A model generated the notes under the pieces. That model did not search any database. It saw only the letters and a list, made by a program, of their open reading frames with translations, and was not told where the DNA came from. Both the position numbers and the translations under genes were made by a program. A DNA stretch of 64,000 nucleotides from Chania multitudinisentens RB-25. Lineage in GTDB: Bacteria; Pseudomonadota; Gammaproteobacteria; Enterobacterales; Enterobacteriaceae. Position 1 is the first letter of the stretch. Every line of letters starts with the position of its first letter. This document shows positions 54,402 to 61,816 of this stretch, in pieces. The DNA lies in NCBI RefSeq assembly GCF_000520015.2, contig NZ_CP007044.2, positions 4,216,001-4,280,000 of the forward strand, written 5' to 3'.

Positions 54402-54574
54402 CGCATCCAGGAGACTGACTGTTACCCCAGAACTGTGCGGTTGTTGAAAATAAAACCATTGACGTGCAGAAAGTATAGAGGGAATACAGCATGTTGCGCA
54501 TTTGATCTGGATAGTTTGCCGAGCAGCCCCGCTGTTCACTGGGCCGTTGCAGACTGATTTTAAACCCATTAAAG

Positions 54575-54606
54575 GATTAAAAGGCTCAATCGAGAGCCTT
54601 TTAATC
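54575..54606 (-). terminator. Terminator after aroA
   Basis: Perfect 13-bp stem GATTAAAAGGCTC / GAGCCTTTTAATC around a 6-base loop, 17 bases beyond the aroA stop, with U-rich sequence in and after the descending arm. Confidence 0.85.
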
Positions 54607-54622
54607 ATAAGATTTTCGTTCT

Positions 54623-55909
54623 TTAAGCCAGCTGACTAATGCGCGCCAGTTGTTCAAAATAATCAGGGAACGTTTTCGCGGTACATTTCGGATCAAGAAT
54701 GGTCACCGGCGTGTCAGATAAGGCAACCAACGAGAAACACATTGCCATGCGGTGATCGTTATAGGTACCGATTTCAGCGAATTGCAGTTTGTTCGGCGGC
54801 ACTACGTGAATGTAATCCTCACCTTCATCCACTTCGGCGCCCACTTTACGCAATTCTGTTGCCATCGCCGCCAAGCGATCCGTTTCTTTCACCCGCCAGT
54901 TGTAGATATTACGAATGGTGGTCGGGCCGGAAGCAAACAGTGCGGTCGTGGCAATCGTCATCGCTGCATCCGGGATATGGTTCATATCCATATCAATGCC
55001 TTGCAATTTACCGCGGCTGCACTCGATAAAATCATCCCCCCAGGTAATATGTGCGCCCATTTTTTCCAATACATCGGCAAATTTGGTATCACCCTGCACG
55101 CTTTTTTTGCCGATACCCGTTACGCGCACCTTGCCTCCCTTAATTGCCGCCGCCGCCAGGAAGTAAGAAGCGGAAGAAGCATCACCTTCCACCAGATAAT
55201 CCCCAGGTGAGTGATAGGTTTGCTGCCCACGAATATGGAAAACACGATAATTATCGTGCCTTACTTCAACACCGAAGGTTTTCATCAGGTGCAGTGTGAT
55301 ATCAATATAGGGTTTGGAAACCAACTCACCTTTGATATGAATGGCCGTATCCTGCTGCGCCAAAGGCGCCATCATCAGTAATGCCGTCAAGAACTGGCTG
55401 GAAACGCTACCATCAACGCTGACATCACCCCCGCAGAAACCGCCACGCAGGCGCACAGGCGGGTAGTCAGTCTGTTCCAGATACTCTATTTGCGCGCCCC
55501 CTTGGCGCAAAGCATCAACCAGGTGGCCAATCGGGCGCTCTTTCATACGTGGTTCACCGGTCAACACCACGTCACCATCGCCCAAGCACAATGCGGCTGC
55601 CAGCGGGCGCATTGCCGTACCTGCATTACCGAGGAATAACTCAACAGGCTGCTGTGCCACCAGTGGGCCAGCCATCCCTTCAACACGGCAGATTGTACGA
55701 TCGTCAGAAAGTTGATAGTTCACCCCTAACGCCTGCAATGCATTCAGCATATGGCGCACATCGTCGCTGTCCAACAGGTTGGTAAGCCGGGTTGTTCCCT
55801 GTGCCAGCGCAGCCAGCAGCAAAGCTCGGTTCGAAACGCTTTTGGAGCCGGGTAAATTGACGGTGCCATCGACCAAAGCAACCGGTTGTAACGTCAGGGA
55901 ATCCACCAT
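54623..55909 (-). CDS. aroA: EPSP synthase (3-phosphoshikimate 1-carboxyvinyltransferase)
   Basis: Sixth step of the shikimate pathway, joining shikimate-3-phosphate and PEP. 428 residues, class I. PEP/S3P-site motifs LPGSKSVSNRALLLAAL near residue 20, LFLGNAGTAMRPLAAALCL near 93 (glyphosate-sensitive Gly96 region) and EPRMKERPIGHLVDALR near 123. MVDSLTLQPVALVDG matches the family start, so I use 55909 although the frame is open to 55981. Second gene of serC-aroA. Confidence 0.97.
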   Translation of the reverse strand: MVDSLTLQPVALVDGTVNLPGSKSVSNRALLLAALAQGTTRLTNLLDSDDVRHMLNALQALGVNYQLSDDRTICRVEGMAGPLVAQQPVELFLGNAGTAMRPLAAALCLGDGDVVLTGEPRMKERPIGHLVDALRQGGAQIEYLEQTDYPPVRLRGGFCGGDVSVDGSVSSQFLTALLMMAPLAQQDTAIHIKGELVSKPYIDITLHLMKTFGVEVRHDNYRVFHIRGQQTYHSPGDYLVEGDASSASYFLAAAAIKGGKVRVTGIGKKSVQGDTKFADVLEKMGAHITWGDDFIECSRGKLQGIDMDMNHIPDAAMTIATTALFASGPTTIRNIYNWRVKETDRLAAMATELRKVGAEVDEGEDYIHVVPPNKLQFAEIGTYNDHRMAMCFSLVALSDTPVTILDPKCTAKTFPDYFEQLARISQLA

Positions 55910-55943
55910 ATGAACAACACTCTCCAGAATCTGATAAACGAAA

Positions 55944-55969
55944 CGGCCCCGGGGATCATGCCGGAGCCG
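55944..55969 (-). terminator. Attenuator-like hairpin between serC and aroA
   Basis: Stem CGGC-CCGG / CCGG-GCCG with one internal mismatch (55944-55952, 55961-55969), followed on the minus strand by TTTCGTTT. Placed 89 bases after serC and 35 before aroA, so likely a partial terminator that lowers aroA relative to serC. Confidence 0.6.
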
Positions 55970-56057
55970 CTTTAATGTCAAAGGACTAACAGCACTGCTT
56001 TTCGCCTTTTAAACAGCAATCGGGCAGTATATTGCCTGCTCAGGGCAGACACTGGCA

Positions 56058-57143
56058 TTAACCGTGACGGCGCTCAAAGTCGACCATAAAATCGGTCAAC
56101 GTCTTCACCCCAACCAGCGGCATCGCATTGTAAATAGAAGCACGCATACCGCCAACCACACGATGGCCTTTCAGCGCCTGCAAACCAATAGCTTCTGCTT
56201 CGCTGAGGAAGACCTTATCCAACGCTGGCTCAGCAAGCTGGAACGGCACGTTCATCCACGAACGATTAGCAACCGCCACCTGGCTGCGATAAAAATCGGA
56301 TGCATCAATAGTGCTGTACAGCAATTCGGCTTTTGCCTGGTTGCGTTTTTGCATTTCCACCAAGCCGCCTTGTTCTTTCAACCACTTGAAAACCAAGCCA
56401 GAAAGATACCAGGCAAACGTTGGCGGGGTATTGAACATTGAGCCATTCTCAGCCAATACGGTGTAATCAAGGATCGAAGGTATTTCACGGCGTGCTTTAC
56501 CCAACAGATCGTCACGTACAATTACCAGCGTCAGGCCCGCCGGGCCGATATTTTTCTGCGCACCCGCGTAAATCACCCCGAAACGGCTGACATCTAACGG
56601 GCGGGAAAGAATCGTGGAAGAATAATCACCAATGACGACTTTATCGCCGAAATCTGGCGTTTCATCGATAGCCACGCCGTCGATTGTTTCATTCGGGCAG
56701 TAATGTACGTAAGCGCCATTATCGCTCAACGCCCATTCTTTCATTGGCTTGATGCCACACAGACCATCAACCGTAGTTTTTACATCAATCACATTTGGCG
56801 TACAGTATTTCTCTGCTTCAAGGATGGCACTGTGTGCCCAATAGCCACCATCGATATAGTCAGCAGCCGTCTTTTCACCCAGCAAGTTCAATGGCAACGC
56901 CGCAAATTGCGCACGAGCACCACCGTGGCAGAACAGCACTTTATAATTGGCGGGGACTTTCAGCAGATCGCGTAAATCTTGTTCAGCTTGTTCGGCAACT
57001 GCAATAAATTCTTTACTGCGATGGCTGATTTCCATCACTGAAGTACCCAGCCCATGCCAGTTGCACAATTCCTGTTCTGCACGGCGCAACACTTCAACCG
57101 GCAGCATCGCCGGGCCAGAGCTAAAATTATAAACCTGAGTCAT
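56058..57143 (-). CDS. serC: Phosphoserine aminotransferase
   Basis: PLP enzyme of serine synthesis (3-phosphohydroxypyruvate to phosphoserine) and of pyridoxal phosphate synthesis. 361 residues (E. coli 362). N-terminus MTQVYNFSSGPAMLPVEVL, phosphate-site CHGGARAQFAALPLNLL near residue 75, and PLP-lysine segment GVIYAGAQKNIGPAG with Lys near 198. AGGGG is 4 bases upstream. First gene of serC-aroA. Confidence 0.97.
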   Translation of the reverse strand: MTQVYNFSSGPAMLPVEVLRRAEQELCNWHGLGTSVMEISHRSKEFIAVAEQAEQDLRDLLKVPANYKVLFCHGGARAQFAALPLNLLGEKTAADYIDGGYWAHSAILEAEKYCTPNVIDVKTTVDGLCGIKPMKEWALSDNGAYVHYCPNETIDGVAIDETPDFGDKVVIGDYSSTILSRPLDVSRFGVIYAGAQKNIGPAGLTLVIVRDDLLGKARREIPSILDYTVLAENGSMFNTPPTFAWYLSGLVFKWLKEQGGLVEMQKRNQAKAELLYSTIDASDFYRSQVAVANRSWMNVPFQLAEPALDKVFLSEAEAIGLQALKGHRVVGGMRASIYNAMPLVGVKTLTDFMVDFERRHG

Positions 57144-57202
57144 TTCCCCTCACCACATTCACTGTTCGCCGCAGAAACCGGCCTGTCGAAATACGCCCTA
57201 AG

Positions 57203-57218
57203 TTAACGCTGGTGTTAA
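57203..57218 (-). promoter_or_regulatory. Operator-like inverted repeat upstream of serC
   Basis: TTAAC-N6-GTTAA symmetrical repeat, 60-75 bases before the serC ATG. No regulator assigned. Confidence 0.35.
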
Positions 57219-57225
57219 CCAATCC

Positions 57226-57291
57226 ATCCCTTAAATAATTCGAGTTGCAAGTAGACGGCAACGCACCTGCAACTTGAAGTATGACGGGTAT
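57226..57291. repeat. Short palindromic intergenic repeat, fullest copy
   Basis: Arms TTCGAGTTGCA (57239-57249) and TGCAACTTGAA (57268-57278) pair at 10 of 11 positions; outer segments TTAAATAA and ATGACGGGTAT flank them. Related sequences occur at 6200-6219, 13777-13826 and 30390-30414. Similar elements are, to my knowledge, common between genes in Serratia and Yersinia. Confidence 0.7.
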
Positions 57292-57460
57292 GTCGGTTTT
57301 ATCACTCACGTCACGCTCCTGCAATGCTTATTCATCCGAGCGCGGGAAACTGTGCAAGCCAGCGATAACAGACCCTACCGTCCTCGCGTTTTTTTCTGCA
57401 ATAAAACGCTGGGGAATGGCCTAATTCACTGAGTTGCTGCAACGTTTTATGCTGAATAAT

Positions 57461-57477
57461 GGGGGCTTCACGCCCCC
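57461..57477 (-). terminator. Terminator after ansB
   Basis: Six-bp GC stem GGGGGC / GCCCCC with loop TTCAC, followed on the minus strand by ATTATT. 14 bases beyond ansB. Confidence 0.7.
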
Positions 57478-57491
57478 AGGAAGGAAAGCGA

Positions 57492-58538
57492 TCAATACTG
57501 ATTGAACATCGCCTGGATCTGTTTAGCCTCTTTGGTTTGCGTTAACGCCAGTTGCAGCAAGATCCGCGCTTTTTGCGGATTTAACGTACCTGCCGCCACA
57601 AAGCCAAATTTGGCATCGTCTATTTCCGCATCTTCGGTGGTGGAACCGGTAGGAACTCGGGAAGAACGCACCACGGCGATCCCTTGATGTGCAGCCGCTG
57701 CCAGCGTATCAAACACGCTTTTGTACAGGTTGCCGTTGCCGACACCCGCACTGACCAGCCCCTGATAGCCTTCAGCAATTAACGCTTTGGCTGGCGCATC
57801 GGAGGCATTGGCATAGTTATAGATAATACCGACCTTCGGCAATTCGTTCATTTTAGTGACGTCAAACGGCGTTTCAGTGGTGTGCTTACGCTGCGGTGAC
57901 CGCTGATAGTCTACCTTGCCGTTATGGATGTATCCCAACGGGCCAAAATTTGGTGCCTGGAAAGTTTGCACTGCGGTGGTATTGGTTTTGGTCACATCAC
58001 GGCCATCAAGCACGGTATCGTTCATTACCACTAACACCCCACGCTTGGCTGATTGTGGATCGGCCGCCGTCACTACCGCGTTATACAGGTTGAATGGGCC
58101 ATCGGCACTCATGGCAGTTGCCGGTCGCATGGCTCCGACAAGCACCACCGGTTTATCACACTTCACCGTGAGATCCAGAAAATACGCCGTTTCCTCCAAC
58201 GTATCTGTACCATGGGTAATCACGAAACCATCGGTTTTGGCACAATCTGCGTTAATTTGCTTCGCCAGCTTGAGCCACACTTCATCGTTCATATCCTGCG
58301 AACCGATATTCACTACCTGTTCGCCCTGCACATTAGCCACGTTTTTCAGTTCTGGCACAGCATTGACCAACGCCTCCACGCCCAGCTTCCCGGCCGTATA
58401 ATTGGATTGCGTGGCTGACTCGCCCCCACCGGCGATAGTACCGCCGGTCGCCAACAACGTAATCGAAGGTAAAGCCAAAACGGAACCACTTACCCCCGCC
58501 AAAAAAAGTGCCAATATGCTGAGTTTCATTGATTTCAT
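57492..58538 (-). CDS. ansB: Type II L-asparaginase, periplasmic
   Basis: Hydrolyses asparagine to aspartate and ammonia. The 348 residues equal E. coli AnsB. Signal peptide MKSMKLSILALFLAGVSGSVLA with cleavage before LPSITLLATGGTIAGGG. Active-site Thr in ATGGTIAGGGES, second Thr-Asp in VITHGTDTLEETAYFLD near residue 110, and Lys in LVGAMRPATAMSADGP/VLDGRDVTKTNTT segments. The frame is open to 58652, but GGAGA precedes the ATG at 58538. Divergent from ycaO. It stands where E. coli has ycaP; E. coli ansB is elsewhere on the chromosome. Confidence 0.95.
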   Translation of the reverse strand: MKSMKLSILALFLAGVSGSVLALPSITLLATGGTIAGGGESATQSNYTAGKLGVEALVNAVPELKNVANVQGEQVVNIGSQDMNDEVWLKLAKQINADCAKTDGFVITHGTDTLEETAYFLDLTVKCDKPVVLVGAMRPATAMSADGPFNLYNAVVTAADPQSAKRGVLVVMNDTVLDGRDVTKTNTTAVQTFQAPNFGPLGYIHNGKVDYQRSPQRKHTTETPFDVTKMNELPKVGIIYNYANASDAPAKALIAEGYQGLVSAGVGNGNLYKSVFDTLAAAAHQGIAVVRSSRVPTGSTTEDAEIDDAKFGFVAAGTLNPQKARILLQLALTQTKEAKQIQAMFNQY

Positions 58539-58591
58539 TACGTTTCTCCATGATTGATAACTCGCTGAATTATGGCCTTTATCCCCAAAAA

Positions 58592-58604
58592 AACTGTGAC
58601 AGTT
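58592..58604. promoter_or_regulatory. Operator-like palindrome between ansB and ycaO
   Basis: AACTGT-G-ACAGTT, a perfect 13-base palindrome containing a CRP-type half site TGTGA, 54 bases before ansB and 84 before ycaO. E. coli ansB is CRP/FNR-activated; whether this site serves that role is unknown. Confidence 0.3.
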
Positions 58605-58687
58605 GCACGGCTTTAGGAATACGTGGAGCTCTAGAGCAAAACCCCGTATCATTGCGCGTTTTTAGTACGCTCAATAAAGTGAAAACA

Positions 58688-60445
58688 ATGACGCAAACTT
58701 TTATCCCTGGCAAAGACGCTGCGCTGGAAGACTCCATCGCCCGTTTTCAACAGAAACTAACCGACCTGGGTTTCAATATCGAAGAAGCTTCCTGGCTGAA
58801 TCCGGTTCCGCACGTCTGGTCAGTGCATATCCGCGATCGCGATTGCCCGCTGTGTTTCACCAACGGTAAAGGTGCAAGCAAAAAAGCGGCGCTGGCTTCT
58901 GCCTTGGGCGAATACTTCGAGCGTCTGTCCACTAACTATTTTTTCGCTGACTTCTATCTGGGTGAGCAGATTGCCACAGGCGATTTCGTACATTACCCGA
59001 ATGAAAAATGGTTCCCGATCCCCGCAGACAACAGCCTGCCACAGGGGATTCTTGATGAACATCTGCACGCTTTCTACGATCCAGAGCAGGAACTGAACGC
59101 CAGCGATCTGGTCGATCTACAATCCGGCAATCATGAGCGCGGTATTTGTGCCCTACCATTCTCCCGTCAATCTGACCAGCAAACCGTTTATATTCCGATG
59201 AATATCATTGGTAACCTGTATGTGTCCAACGGTATGTCGGCCGGTAATACCGCGAACGAAGCGCGAGTTCAGGGGCTTTCTGAAGTCTTTGAACGTTATG
59301 TGAAAAACCGCATTATCGCCAAATCCATCAGTCTGCCGACTATTCCGGCCGACGTACTGAATCGCTACCCCGGCGTGGTTGAAGCGATTGCCAAACTGGA
59401 AGCCGAGGGTTTCCCGATCCTGTCTTATGACGCGTCTCTGGGCGGTAACTATCCGGTGATTTGTGTGGTGCTGTTCAACCCGACCAACGGCACCTGTTTT
59501 GCCTCGTTTGGGGCACACCCTGATTTTGGCGTAGCGCTGGAGCGCACCGTGACCGAGCTGTTACAGGGCCGCAGCCTGAAAGATCTGGACGTGTTTACCG
59601 CCCCTACGTTTGATGATGAAGAAGTCGCTGAACATACCAATCTGGAAACCCATTTTATCGATTCCAGCGGTTTGATTTCTTGGGATATGTTCAAGCAGGA
59701 TGCTGATTACCCGTTTGTTGACTGGAGTTTCAGCGGCAGTACACAACAAGAATTTGCCACTCTGATGAACATCTTCGATAAAGAAGGTGCCGAAGTGTAC
59801 ATTGCGGATTACGAGCATCTGGGCGTTTACGCCTGCCGTATTATCGTGCCTGGCATGTCCGATATTTACCCGGCAGAAGATCTGCTGCTGGCAAATAACA
59901 ACATGGGAGCCCATCTGCGTGAAACATTGCTGCAATTACCAGGCAGCGCATGGGAACCCGAAGAATATCTGGCTCTGATCCAGCAGTTGGATGACGAAGG
60001 TCTGGATGATTTTACCCGCGTGCGTGAACTACTGGGGATCGCTTCCGGTAAAGACAACGCCTGGTACACCCTGCGTGTGGGCGAACTGAAATCAATGTTG
60101 GCACTGGCCGGTGGCGATCTTGAGCAAGCGTTGATTTGGGCAGAATGGACACAGGACTTTAACGCTTCAACCTTTACCCCGGAGCGCAGCAACTATTATC
60201 GTTGTCTGCAAACATTATTGCTGTTGGCACTTGAAGCGGATCGCGACCCGGTTCAATACCACCAGGCATTTGTGAAAATGTATGGCCAAGATGCGGTTGA
60301 TGCCGCTTCGGCAGCGATGAGCGGTGAAGAACGTTTCAACGGCCTGTTCGCCATCGATAGCAACTTAAAAGCACTGCCCGCACATCAGGCATTGCTGGTT
60401 GCCTACCAAAAATTACAAACAGCCAAACGCCGCCACTGGGCGTAG
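58688..60445 (+). CDS. ycaO: YcaO cyclodehydratase-family protein (RimO cofactor)
   Basis: 585-residue member of the YcaO ATP-dependent amide-activating family; in E. coli it helps RimO beta-methylthiolate ribosomal protein S12 Asp88. Conserved blocks TNGKGASKKAALASALGEYFERLSTNYFF-type ATP region near residue 62 (TNGKGASKKAALASALGEYF), NGMSAGNTANEARVQGLSEV near 195 and SEVFERYVKNRI. A C-terminal tetratricopeptide-like region (DLEQALIWAEWT) follows. No adjacent precursor peptide or RiPP gene, so the housekeeping role is preferred. The start at MTQTFIPGKDAALED is the family's; the in-frame extension to 58529 overlaps ansB. Confidence 0.93.
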   Translation: MTQTFIPGKDAALEDSIARFQQKLTDLGFNIEEASWLNPVPHVWSVHIRDRDCPLCFTNGKGASKKAALASALGEYFERLSTNYFFADFYLGEQIATGDFVHYPNEKWFPIPADNSLPQGILDEHLHAFYDPEQELNASDLVDLQSGNHERGICALPFSRQSDQQTVYIPMNIIGNLYVSNGMSAGNTANEARVQGLSEVFERYVKNRIIAKSISLPTIPADVLNRYPGVVEAIAKLEAEGFPILSYDASLGGNYPVICVVLFNPTNGTCFASFGAHPDFGVALERTVTELLQGRSLKDLDVFTAPTFDDEEVAEHTNLETHFIDSSGLISWDMFKQDADYPFVDWSFSGSTQQEFATLMNIFDKEGAEVYIADYEHLGVYACRIIVPGMSDIYPAEDLLLANNNMGAHLRETLLQLPGSAWEPEEYLALIQQLDDEGLDDFTRVRELLGIASGKDNAWYTLRVGELKSMLALAGGDLEQALIWAEWTQDFNASTFTPERSNYYRCLQTLLLLALEADRDPVQYHQAFVKMYGQDAVDAASAAMSGEERFNGLFAIDSNLKALPAHQALLVAYQKLQTAKRRHWA

Positions 60446-60454
60446 GCGAGGTTG

Positions 60455-60484
60455 GATACGCCAGCAGCCTCTTGCTGGCGTATC
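60455..60484 (+). terminator. Hairpin after ycaO
   Basis: Perfect 12-bp stem GATACGCCAGCA / TGCTGGCGTATC with a 6-base loop, 10 bases after the ycaO stop. Lacks a U-run, so perhaps an end-stabilising or Rho-assisted terminator. Confidence 0.6.
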
Positions 60485-60895
60485 AACAACGTGAAATATT
60501 TCATTCCTTTTATTTTGAGTGATAATTAAGCTGAATCACTTTTTATTTATTTCACTAAATTGTTTTTTCAACCACTAAAACATATAACCCCACCGCTGTT
60601 GCCTAACCGTGGAATAAAAATTAACCATCAATTAAACATTATTTGTCAAAAGACGATAATGCGTACAAAAATTTAACCCGATCACGGTGAAAACCAGCGA
60701 TATCTTCAAAATTTTTTGTAAAGATTAAAAATTATTTTCTCTTTATAAAACAAAAGATTGAGCAATTAAACCTCATGATTTTTAAGGTTTTTTACCGCTT
60801 TACTTCCCCTCGTTATGATCCAAGTCAATTTTTACCCTATACTGCTTTGCTAGTATCTCATTGCATTATTTTAACCCTTAAGAGCGAGAGTTAGT
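60485..60895. other. AT-rich focA-pflB regulatory region (411 bases)
   Basis: No gene. Long AT-rich stretches (60530-60780) before the FNR-type promoter are where E. coli has multiple ArcA/FNR/IHF-controlled pfl promoters; a possible second, weaker FNR-like site TTGAG-CAAT-TAAAC lies near 60757-60770. Confidence 0.5.
60815..60863 (+). promoter_or_regulatory. FNR class II promoter of focA-pflB
   Basis: FNR box ATGAT-CCAA-GTCAA (60815-60828) matches TTGAT-N4-ATCAA at 8 of 10 positions. An extended -10 TGC-TAGTAT is at 60848-60856, putting the start near 60863 and the box centre at -41.5, the class II activator position. Anaerobic activation is thus expected. Confidence 0.65.
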
Positions 60896-61756
60896 GTGAG
60901 AGCTGACAACCCCTTCGACATGCTGTTACCTGCCGCGATGGCGAAAGTCGCCGAAGATGCAGGGGTCTATAAAGCTACCAAGCATCCGCTAAAAACCTTT
61001 TATTTGGCGATTACTGCCGGCGTATTCATTTCTATTGCCTTTGTTTTCTATATCACCGCCACCACCGGCACTTCTGCCGTTCCCTTTGGCCTGGCCAAAC
61101 TGGTGGGAGGGATCTGCTTCTCCATGGGGTTAATGCTGGTTGTGGTCTGCGGCGCAGACCTGTTCACTTCCACCGTGCTCACCGTGATTGCCAAAGCCAG
61201 TGGCCGCATCACCTGGGGCCAACTGGCCATTAACTGGTTGAATGTTTATATCGGTAACTTATTAGGCGCATTAGTTTTTGTTGCGCTGATCTGGTTTTCT
61301 GGCCAATACATGGCGGCAAACGGGCTATGGGGCCTGAACGTTTTGCAAACGGCTGACCATAAGCTGCATCACACCTTTGTCGAAGCCGTCTGCCTCGGTA
61401 TCCTGGCGAATCTGATGGTTTGCCTGGCGGTCTGGATGAGCTACTCTGGCCGCAGTCTGATGGACAAAATGTTCGTTATGATCCTGCCAGTGGCCATGTT
61501 TGTCGCCAGTGGTTTCGAACACAGTATCGCCAACATGTTTATGATCCCTATGGGTATTGTGGTTAAGCATTTCGCCACGCCAGAGTTTTGGCAAGCCATA
61601 GGGGCAGCACCTGAGCAATTTGCTCATCTGACCGTAAGCAATTTCATTACTGACAATCTGATTCCTGTCACCATTGGTAACATTATTGGCGGCGGTCTGC
61701 TGGTTGGGTTGACTTATTGGGTGATTTATCTGCGTGACGGTGAACAGAAACACTAA
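60896..61756 (+). CDS. focA: Formate channel FocA
   Basis: Pentameric inner-membrane formate/nitrite-family channel exporting formate made by PflB. 286 residues (E. coli 285), six TM segments. FDMLLPAAMAKVAEDAGVYK N-terminus, which interacts with PflB in E. coli; HPLKTFYLAITAGVFISIAF TM1; gating/pore His in VASGFEHSIANMFMIPMG near residue 209. The start is GTG, giving MRADNPFDM, aligned with E. coli MKADNPFDL. It heads focA-pflB; the gap to pflB is 60 bases. Confidence 0.95.
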   Translation: MRADNPFDMLLPAAMAKVAEDAGVYKATKHPLKTFYLAITAGVFISIAFVFYITATTGTSAVPFGLAKLVGGICFSMGLMLVVVCGADLFTSTVLTVIAKASGRITWGQLAINWLNVYIGNLLGALVFVALIWFSGQYMAANGLWGLNVLQTADHKLHHTFVEAVCLGILANLMVCLAVWMSYSGRSLMDKMFVMILPVAMFVASGFEHSIANMFMIPMGIVVKHFATPEFWQAIGAAPEQFAHLTVSNFITDNLIPVTIGNIIGGGLLVGLTYWVIYLRDGEQKH

Positions 61757-61816
61757 TCTGTTCGCTGGCACAGCGCCGGGTTTACAAAGAAATTCACATT
61801 AGAAGGTAGGTGTATA

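Larger units (their letters stand above)
54320..54622. other. Intergenic region aroA/cmk (303 bases)
   Basis: No gene recognised. It holds the aroA terminator at its far end and a likely cmk promoter: a perfect minus-strand -10 TATAAT (54401-54396), about 70 bases before cmk, with only a weak -35 around 54424. Confidence 0.6.
57144..57491. other. Intergenic region serC/ansB (348 bases)
   Basis: No gene. Contains the serC promoter region with an operator-like inverted repeat (57203-57218), the fullest copy of the palindromic repeat (57226-57291) and the ansB terminator (57461-57477). The stretch 57300-57460 shows nothing recognisable. Confidence 0.6.

Noticed and set aside
57226..57291. ERIC element
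   Set aside because: Length and core sequence differ from the 126-base ERIC consensus.
58688..60445. YcaO as part of an azole-peptide (RiPP) cluster
   Set aside because: No precursor peptide, dehydrogenase or leader-binding partner nearby; the protein matches the housekeeping enteric YcaO.
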